NCBI RefSeq assembly: GCF_900110965.1
Contig: NZ_FOFO01000023.1
Coordinates: 1 to 62,303 of the forward strand
Length of the DNA stretch: 62,303 nucleotides
Direction of reading: 5' to 3'
From: Ectothiorhodospira magna
Lineage (GTDB): Bacteria > Pseudomonadota > Gammaproteobacteria > Ectothiorhodospirales > Ectothiorhodospiraceae
Both the position numbers and the translations under genes were made by a program. A model generated the notes under the pieces. It searched no databases. It was not told the origin of the DNA and saw only the letters and a program-made list of their open reading frames with translations. How positions within the stretch are numbered: position 1 is the first letter of the stretch; each line of letters starts with the position of its first letter. This document shows positions 57,144 to 62,303 of the stretch, piece after piece.

Positions 57144-57391
57144 GGGTGCGCAAGTGCCTCGACAGTATGAATATCCTCTTCCACGACCTGTTCATCCAGT
57201 CGGAAGCCGGTACCGAAGTGTTCGCGCAGGCGGGCAGCGAAATCTTCAAAGCTGAGATCGGCCAGCGAGGCGGCAGCGGCAAAGCTCAGCTTGTGGGCAT
57301 GGTAGAGGGCGGCGGCGAGGAAGAAGTTGGCCGACTCTCTGCCAAAGGGCTCCAGCACTTCTTCAAAGTCGGAATTGATGGCCAAGGGCAT
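57140..57391 (-). CDS. UPF0175-like small protein, possible antitoxin
   Basis: 83 residues. Core LAAALYHAHKLSFAAAASLADLSFEDFAARLREH resembles UPF0175, small helical proteins often found as antitoxins. Stop and hsdR start overlap (ATGA), so it is co-translated with hsdR. It sits between RhuM-Fic and hsdR. No partner toxin gene of the usual kind adjoins, except the Fic protein upstream. Confidence 0.6.
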   Translation of the reverse strand: MPLAINSDFEEVLEPFGRESANFFLAAALYHAHKLSFAAAASLADLSFEDFAARLREHFGTGFRLDEQVVEEDIHTVEALAHP

Positions 57392-57432
57392 GGCGTACTC
57401 CTCCGCAGATAGATACTCGTTGATAAAAAAGA

Positions 57433-58446
57433 CTATCTCTTGCCATTATGCGTTCCAGCCAGCATGTTCATGATCAGACGGATCATGGTCTCCTTGTGGG
57501 CGGCATCGGACTCGGCCACCAGCAGGGTCAGTGCCGCAAGGCCCACGTCGTTGATCACCGGCTCACCTGCCGCATTCAGCAGGCGGCCATTGCGGTGGAG
57601 GAAGTCCACGAACAAAAAGGCCGCGCTGCGCTTGTTGCCATCGGAGAACGGGTGGTTCTTGATCACGAAATACAGCAGATGCGCGGCCTTGGACTCCACG
57701 CTGGGGTAAGCGGGCTCGCCAAACACGCTCTGATCCAGATTGCCCAGCAGCGAGGCCAGACCGTCGCCCCGATCCCGGGCGAACAGATCGGTCGCCTCGC
57801 CGCGCGCCATGAGCTCGGATTTCAGACTGTCCAGCGCGGCCCGCGCCTGTTCCAGTGTGGGCAGGCTTCCACCCGGCTGGGCACGTGGCTCGGTCAGCAG
57901 GCCCTCGTCGTAGCGTTGCAGCAGCAGAAAGGTCTGGGCGTAGCGGCTGACGATATCCACCAAGCCACGACCGCTGCCCGCGTCCAGCGCCGGGCTTTGC
58001 GCGGCCTTGCGCACCAGCGCCAGGGCCGCCTCCAGTTCACGGGCGTTTTCCTCAAAGCGCTGGCGGTTCAGGGTCCAACCCTGGGTGAGGTGTTCGCGCA
58101 GGACGCGGGTGGCCCACTGGCGGAACTGTACGGCGCGGCGCGAGTTCACCCGGTAGCCCACGGAGATGATGGCGTCGAGGTTGTAGTGTTCGATCTGCCT
58201 GATGACCTGGCGCTTTCCCTCGGTTCGAACTGTTTCCAAAATGGAAACAGTTGCCTCCCGTTCCAGTTCGCCATCCTGATAGATGTTCTTCAGATGCTTG
58301 GATACCGCCGCCTTCTGCACATCGAAGATCACCGTCATCTGCTCTTGGGTCAGCCAGACGGTCTCACGGTCGGTATCCAGCCGCACCTCGACGGCCTTGT
58401 CGGCATTCTCGAAAATGATGATGGGGGCTTGGGTTTCAGCGGTCAT
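57433..58446 (-). CDS. RhuM family protein with C-terminal Fic/DOC domain
   Basis: 337 residues. N-terminal RhuM-type DNA-binding part (VWLTQEQMTVIFDVQKAAVSKHLKNIYQDGEL, YNLDAIISVGYRVNSRRAVQFRQWATRVLREHL), then helices, then a Fic core with HPFSDGNKRSAAFLFVDFL near 262-280, matching HPFxxGNxR. The catalytic His and Gly-Asn-Lys-Arg are intact, so nucleotidyl transfer is possible. It overlaps hsdS by four nt and is embedded in the restriction operon. Confidence 0.88.
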   Translation of the reverse strand: MTAETQAPIIIFENADKAVEVRLDTDRETVWLTQEQMTVIFDVQKAAVSKHLKNIYQDGELEREATVSILETVRTEGKRQVIRQIEHYNLDAIISVGYRVNSRRAVQFRQWATRVLREHLTQGWTLNRQRFEENARELEAALALVRKAAQSPALDAGSGRGLVDIVSRYAQTFLLLQRYDEGLLTEPRAQPGGSLPTLEQARAALDSLKSELMARGEATDLFARDRGDGLASLLGNLDQSVFGEPAYPSVESKAAHLLYFVIKNHPFSDGNKRSAAFLFVDFLHRNGRLLNAAGEPVINDVGLAALTLLVAESDAAHKETMIRLIMNMLAGTHNGKR

Positions 58447-59663
58447 GCCACTTCCTCCTTGTTGTGGATTGCATTGGATACTTCCTTGTCTGCGGTGAGT
58501 TCGCCGGAGAAGGCTTTTTGTAGGAGGGATTGTTTGAGTTCTGATAAGGCGTTTAGCTTCTGTCGATAAATGGATTGCAGACGACCCGCTTCTACACTCA
58601 AATCATCAAGGCTTCCACGTAATTCCTCATGTATTTTGCGCGAAGGAACAGGGATCAGCAGCTTTCTGACATCTCTTATATTGATCTGCATCAAAGCAGC
58701 GCCATATGTCTTAGCAGAAATTTGCTCTTGGACGACGGGGGATCTCAATAGATAGTACCCAAGCTCCTGTCCCAAAAGGTCTGGATTGAACCGAATTGGA
58801 ACTATTCCCCTAGTTACGTTCGCACCTTCGAGCTCTGTCGCAGCGATAGATACAACACCAGTAGTGCCGCGCACACAGAGCAGCAAATCACCCCCATGCA
58901 AAGTGGTTCGTGAATATGCTTTAGCCAGCGATGGGTCGATGGTCTTAAGCGTATCACGCCGTATGAATTTTTCTCTCAAGTCTGTAGGCCGAACGACCGG
59001 AAGTCCATCCGTAACATCAGGTCCTGGCTGAACTATCCCATACGAAAGGGTGCATGTGTCATGCACAAGGGTTTCAAGTGGTTTCCTTGCCCAGCTCTCG
59101 CCTCGCTGGCTGAATACTGAATTCAAATAACTCTCAAACAACTCCCGGGCATTGGCGAGGTTCTTTTCGGTGTTGGCGACCGCGGTGGCGATTCCCGCGA
59201 AGGCTTCATCGAGGATGGCGACGATGCGCTTTTGTTCGGAGAAGGAAGGAAGCGGAATCTCAAACTCAAGCAGCTTGTTGATATTCGCTCTCGGCATTCG
59301 TGCGCCAGTGCTTGTACTATCGATCTCTTTTACTACAGGCTCCCAAGTCAACCAGTAGTAAAGGAACCGGCGATCGAGACTAGATTCGACCCGTAATGGA
59401 AAAATCTCAGAGGAGCAATGGCCGTCGAACTCCGGCAAAAGAACCTTATTTAGATACGGCCGGAGACGTCCATACAATACATGACCCGCAGTGAAACTAA
59501 AAGTTGTACTCTTGGCCGTAGCAGGCGCCAAGCTGCCAATAAACTTGCCCGTGCCGCTTTCAATGTGCTCCAAGCCTACATACGGCAAAGTAGTCCCGCT
59601 ATGTTTGGCCTTATCAACGGTGCAAACATTCTTCAGTGCCGTAGAACTCCACCCCTCCCTCAC
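58443..59663 (-). CDS. hsdS: type I restriction-modification specificity subunit HsdS
   Basis: 406 residues. Two target-recognition domains separated by a conserved helix: SFSEQKRIVAILDEAF near 140, and near the end LQSIYRQKLNALSELKQSLLQKAFSGEL. First TRD opens WSSTALKNVCTVDK; second opens WARKPLETLVHDTC. This fixes a bipartite DNA target that cannot be read from sequence. The middle is less GC-rich than hsdM and hsdR, as usual for exchanged TRDs. Start overlaps the hsdM stop. Confidence 0.94.
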   Translation of the reverse strand: MREGWSSTALKNVCTVDKAKHSGTTLPYVGLEHIESGTGKFIGSLAPATAKSTTFSFTAGHVLYGRLRPYLNKVLLPEFDGHCSSEIFPLRVESSLDRRFLYYWLTWEPVVKEIDSTSTGARMPRANINKLLEFEIPLPSFSEQKRIVAILDEAFAGIATAVANTEKNLANARELFESYLNSVFSQRGESWARKPLETLVHDTCTLSYGIVQPGPDVTDGLPVVRPTDLREKFIRRDTLKTIDPSLAKAYSRTTLHGGDLLLCVRGTTGVVSIAATELEGANVTRGIVPIRFNPDLLGQELGYYLLRSPVVQEQISAKTYGAALMQINIRDVRKLLIPVPSRKIHEELRGSLDDLSVEAGRLQSIYRQKLNALSELKQSLLQKAFSGELTADKEVSNAIHNKEEVA

Positions 59664-61138
59664 AACAACATCCCCCGAATCCCTTCCAGGATCTCCTCGC
59701 TCTCTCTATCCAGCGTCTCGATCTCGTTGATGATCACCTCAGGATCACGCAGGGGCGCGGCTTCCGCCTTGTTGGGATTCTTCACCGACAGATCCACGCT
59801 GTCCGGGTCGATGTCCTTCACGTCCACCGTCCAGGCATTCTCGGAATCCTCGAATCCGGCCTGCCGGGCGACGAAATCCTTGAGGTCGTTGTCATTGAGC
59901 GGGTTGGTCTTGCCCAGGCTGCGGCCAGGGTCGAGCTGGTAGTACCAGACCCTCCGGGTTGGCGCGCCCTTCTCGAAGAACAGCACCACGGTCTTCACGC
60001 CGGCGCCCAGGAACGTGCCGCCGGGGCAGTCGAGGACGGTGTGCAGGTTGCAGCTTTGCAGCAGCTCCTTGCGCAGCGCCCGCGAGGCATTGTCGCTGTT
60101 GGACAGGAAGGTGTTCTTGATGATGATGGCGGCCCGGCCACCCGCCTTCAGGGACTTGATGAAGTGCTGCAGGAACAGGAACGCCGTCTCGCCGGTCTTG
60201 ATGGGGAAGTTCTGCTGGACCTCCTTGCGCTCCTTGCCACCGAAGGGCGGATTGGCCAGGATCACGTCGAAGCGGTCCTTCTCCTGGATGTCACTCAGGT
60301 TCTCCGTGAGACTGTTGGTGTGGACCACGTTGGGCGCCTCGATGCCGTGCAGGATCATGTTCATGATCCCGATGACATAGGGCAGGCTCTTTTTCTCCTT
60401 GGCGTAGAAGGTGCGGGTCTGGAGGATCTCCAGGTCGCGGGTGGACAGGTGGCTGCCGTCGCCCTGGCCGTCCGGGCCATAGCGCAGATAATCATGCGCC
60501 TCGCACAAAAACCCCGCGGAACCGGCGGCGGCGTCGTAGATGCGCTCGCCGATGCGGGGCTTGACCACCTGGATCATGGCGCGAATCAGTGGGCGCGGCG
60601 TGTAGTACTCACCGCCGTTGCGCCCGGCGTTGCCCATGTTGCGGATCTTGGCCTCGTACAAGTGGGAGAGCTCGTGCTTCTCCTTTTGCGACCGGAAGCT
60701 CAGCCCGTCGATCAGCTCCAGGGCATCCCGCAGGCTGTAGCCGCTGGCGAACTTGTTGCGGATCTCGCTGAAAATCTCCCCGATCTTGTATTCGATGGTG
60801 TCCGGCCCGGTGGCGCGATCCCGAAAGCCCTGCAGGTAGGGGAACAGCTCATCGTTGACGAAGGCGATCAGGTCGGCGCCGGTCAGGGCCGTGTCATGGT
60901 CGAACTGGCCGTCAGCCGTCTTTGGCGCGGCCCAGGCCGACCAGCGGTACGGTTCATCGATGATGAACGGGTAGGACGTGCCCACCAGCTCGGCCTGCTG
61001 GGCACGCTCAAACTCCAGGTCGTCCAGGTACTTGAGGAACAGCATCCATGACGTCTGCTCGGTGTAGTCCAGTTCCGTGGCGCAACCGGCCTCTTTCCAT
61101 AGCACGTCATCGATGTTGCGAAAGGTTTGTTCAAACAT
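59660..61138 (-). CDS. hsdM: type I restriction-modification methyltransferase HsdM
   Basis: 492 residues. N-terminal helical domain (FRNIDDVLWKEAGCATELDY, WMLFLKYLDDLE), SAM motif YDAAAGSAGFLCEA near 215, catalytic NPPFGG (N6-adenine type) and TETAFLFLQHFIK. Methylates the HsdS target and is required for restriction. First gene of the operon hsdM-hsdS-rhuM/fic-UPF0175-hsdR, all linked by overlaps or a short gap. Confidence 0.96.
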   Translation of the reverse strand: MFEQTFRNIDDVLWKEAGCATELDYTEQTSWMLFLKYLDDLEFERAQQAELVGTSYPFIIDEPYRWSAWAAPKTADGQFDHDTALTGADLIAFVNDELFPYLQGFRDRATGPDTIEYKIGEIFSEIRNKFASGYSLRDALELIDGLSFRSQKEKHELSHLYEAKIRNMGNAGRNGGEYYTPRPLIRAMIQVVKPRIGERIYDAAAGSAGFLCEAHDYLRYGPDGQGDGSHLSTRDLEILQTRTFYAKEKKSLPYVIGIMNMILHGIEAPNVVHTNSLTENLSDIQEKDRFDVILANPPFGGKERKEVQQNFPIKTGETAFLFLQHFIKSLKAGGRAAIIIKNTFLSNSDNASRALRKELLQSCNLHTVLDCPGGTFLGAGVKTVVLFFEKGAPTRRVWYYQLDPGRSLGKTNPLNDNDLKDFVARQAGFEDSENAWTVDVKDIDPDSVDLSVKNPNKAEAAPLRDPEVIINEIETLDRESEEILEGIRGMLL

Positions 61139-61194
61139 TCACTGTCCTGTGTTCAGGTTGGGCAAATCCGGCGTATGCCTGATGATGTGTTCAA

Positions 61195-61502
61195 TCAGCC
61201 GGCAACAAGCCGCTTGACCTTGAGTTCTTCACGATGCTGCTCAGCGTGCCAGAGTTCATACTGTGACTGCTGATACAGCCAACTCTCTGCCGAAGTACCA
61301 AACGCAATGGAAAGCCGAATGGCCATCTCTGGACTAATGCCCGCTCTGCCGTTCAACACAGCACTCAGGGTTTTTCGACTGACCCCCAATGCTTCTGCAG
61401 CGGCCGTTACAGAGAGGTCCATTGGCTCCAGGTAAAGCTCACGCAATACTTCACCAGGATGGGGGGGGGTAACTCAAGAGCGCCTGTCCCTTCCGAGTTC
61501 AT
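61195..61502 (-). pseudogene. higA: HigA-type antitoxin, frameshifted at a run of nine C
   Basis: XRE helix-turn-helix: [36 protein letters not shown], then [18 protein letters not shown], the HigA/VapI form. The usual opening [17 protein letters not shown] is encoded, but no ATG leads into it. From ATG 61502, which overlaps the brnA stop as TAATG, the frame [14 protein letters not shown] meets the C run (61461-61469) one base out; ten C (or seven) would give a 102-residue protein. As read, only an internal TTG at 61446 could start it. No HigB gene is adjacent. Confidence 0.75.
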
Positions 61503-61774
61503 TACCGATCCTCACGCAAACGACCTTCCACATACTTATGGAGGACGCTGGCAATAAGTGTCTGGTAAGGGATACCCTCCGACAGGGCTTTCTTCTGGAG
61601 CCCCCGAAGATCCTTGGAAGAAAGCCTAATATTGATGCGGGCATCCTTCTTGAACATGGCTTCTGCGTACTGCTGATGCCGTGTTTTCCTTTCTTCAAAA
61701 TCCGGTGCTCGCCGGAGCCCACCCCCATCAAATGCATCCAGAATTTCCTGCTCTTCTTTATCCAGCTTACTCAT
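61502..61774 (-). CDS. brnA: BrnA-type antitoxin
   Basis: 90 residues. Acidic N-terminus (MSKLDKEEQEILDAFDGG) and C-terminal ribbon-helix-helix with INIRLSSKDLRGLQKKALSEGIPYQTLIASVLHKYVEGRL. Lies directly after BrnT with an ATGA overlap, the toxin-first order of brnTA. BrnA binds BrnT and represses the operon. CopG/CC2985-type naming would also fit. Confidence 0.82.
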   Translation of the reverse strand: MSKLDKEEQEILDAFDGGGLRRAPDFEERKTRHQQYAEAMFKKDARINIRLSSKDLRGLQKKALSEGIPYQTLIASVLHKYVEGRLREDR

Positions 61775-62049
61775 TTCGAACCTCTCAAATAGGTTTTGCT
61801 CGCTTTCCGGCTCGGAATGATTGTTTTGAGAAAAACCTCATCTTCCGACTCTACGAAGGGCACCAAATAGGCATACCCCTCTATCTCAATCACATGTACC
61901 TGTTGGCCAGGGTACCGCGCCTGATTCGGATGTTCGAACGTATCCAGAATACCTCCGACCAGGATGTGAAAAACCACATCCTCGAAAGAGATGCCTCGCT
62001 CCTCTTGGAGAAGCTTGTTCTTGTCTGGGTTCCATGTGATCGGCTTCAT
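61771..62049 (-). CDS. brnT: BrnT-type ribonuclease toxin
   Basis: 92 residues. ITWNPDKNKLLQEERGISFEDVVFHI at the start and EGYAYLVPFVESEDEVFLKTIIPSRKASKTYL at the end match the BrnT fold (RelE-like). The usual W(D)xxKxxxNxxKHGI motif is divergent here. Paired with BrnA. Likely an mRNA-cleaving toxin. Confidence 0.82.
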   Translation of the reverse strand: MKPITWNPDKNKLLQEERGISFEDVVFHILVGGILDTFEHPNQARYPGQQVHVIEIEGYAYLVPFVESEDEVFLKTIIPSRKASKTYLRGSK

Positions 62050-62061
62050 GAGTCGAAGTTT

Positions 62062-62085
62062 AGCACATCGTGTGCCTTATGTGCT
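62062..62085. promoter_or_regulatory. inverted repeat before brnT, candidate operator
   Basis: AGCACAT (62062-62068) and ATGTGCT (62079-62085), a perfect 7-bp inverted repeat with a ten-base spacer, 13-36 nt before the brnT start. The position fits an autoregulated toxin-antitoxin promoter bound by the ribbon-helix-helix antitoxin. Confidence 0.5.
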
Positions 62086-62303
62086 CAGCGACTAAACGAA
62101 AAAGCTCACCGGCGGCAATAAAGCGCAGCGGAATTGCCGTCCGAGTGCCGGGTGGCCGCGGGTGATTACTCACCTGCGGCTGTGAGCCGACGGACAGAAA
62201 TCGCATATAAGGCTCAGTCCCCGGGCGAGTCAGCACAAGGTGACAAAGCCCATCAGGTGCAGGGGATAGGGTAAATGCGGCGGTTGTGCACTGAAAGTTC
62301 ATG
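62086..62303. other. unassigned sequence at window end
   Basis: A minus-strand frame is open from 62302 to 62060 (80 codons, phrases such as LCHLVLTRPGTEPYMRFL) but has low-information composition, overlaps the candidate operator and matches nothing I recognise with confidence. It could be the end of a repeat or mobile unit cut by the window edge. Confidence 0.3.

Noticed and set aside
54630-57170. 846-codon open frame antisense to hsdR
   Set aside because: hsdR shows all helicase and nuclease motifs on the other strand; this frame has none and is a by-product of codon bias.
62060-62302. 80-codon frame at the window end as a gene
   Set aside because: No family recognised, overlaps the probable brnT control region, and it may be cut by the window edge.

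Overview
The window is about 62 kb of moderately GC-rich DNA from a gammaproteobacterium. Supporting traits are an algR-hemCDXY block, a dnaA-dnaN-recF-gyrB block facing rpmH-rnpA-yidD-yidC-mnmE, UbiD, a biosynthetic SpeA and several IS200/IS605-type elements. A member of the Chromatiales/Ectothiorhodospiraceae is my best guess, but that is inference. The chromosome origin lies inside the window: the dnaA-dnaN gap holds eight perfect DnaA boxes next to AT-rich DNA, and a perfect parS palindrome sits between recF and gyrB.

Layout. 1-1300: the 3' end of a TnpB element and its right end, abutting a decapitated and frameshifted PAS-GGDEF gene. 1304-3506: a short LOV photoreceptor, an SRPBCC protein and an MFS exporter, all on the minus strand. 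3712-9536: terD, terA, a TerZ-like gene, a calcium-type P-ATPase and a CobE/CbiG-C protein. 9999-10874: an AT-rich Mrr-like nuclease. 10921-14047: a TnpB scrap fused to a broken PepSY gene, then its TonB-dependent receptor. 14277-19713: a small membrane protein, uppP, sbcC and sbcD. 20001-25617: algR-like, hemC, hemD, hemX, hemY. 25771-34023: an SDR protein, a DUF4168 protein, a sigma-54 response regulator with its kinase, a chemoreceptor and ubiD. 34081-38928: xthA, prlC, a GIDE protein and LemA. 39011-49607: the replication-origin region. 49749-54300: bioD, tRNA-Thr(CGT), an SDR, speA and fetB. 54297-54621: a breakpoint joining the last codons of fetA to the last codons of katG. 54744-62049: a defence island with a type I restriction-modification operon carrying RhuM-Fic and UPF0175-like genes, an orphan and frameshifted HigA, and BrnT/BrnA.

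The most unusual pattern is a set of palindromic repeats that end immediately before ATGA, where the ATG is (or lies 4 nt before) a start codon. Seven genes show it: terA, the Ca-ATPase, algR-like, the SDR at 25771, the sigma-54 regulator, prlC and gyrB. There are two families. Family A has two copies of about 400 bp and two 5'-truncated copies. A full copy reads as a highly structured RNA (an outer stem closing two hairpins, then further stems), followed by a right-end hairpin whose tail supplies a GGAG Shine-Dalgarno. It looks like an IscB-less HEARO/omega-RNA element. Family B is short. It has an AGGAGG Shine-Dalgarno, then a hairpin closed by a conserved CGCGA/TCGCG stem, then CAAnnn and ATGA. 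Folding would bring a distant Shine-Dalgarno to normal spacing from the start codon. At prlC a family A element appears to have landed in a minimal family B site.

Sequence motifs and pairings were read by eye. Family names rest on recognised motifs; no database search or folding program was run.
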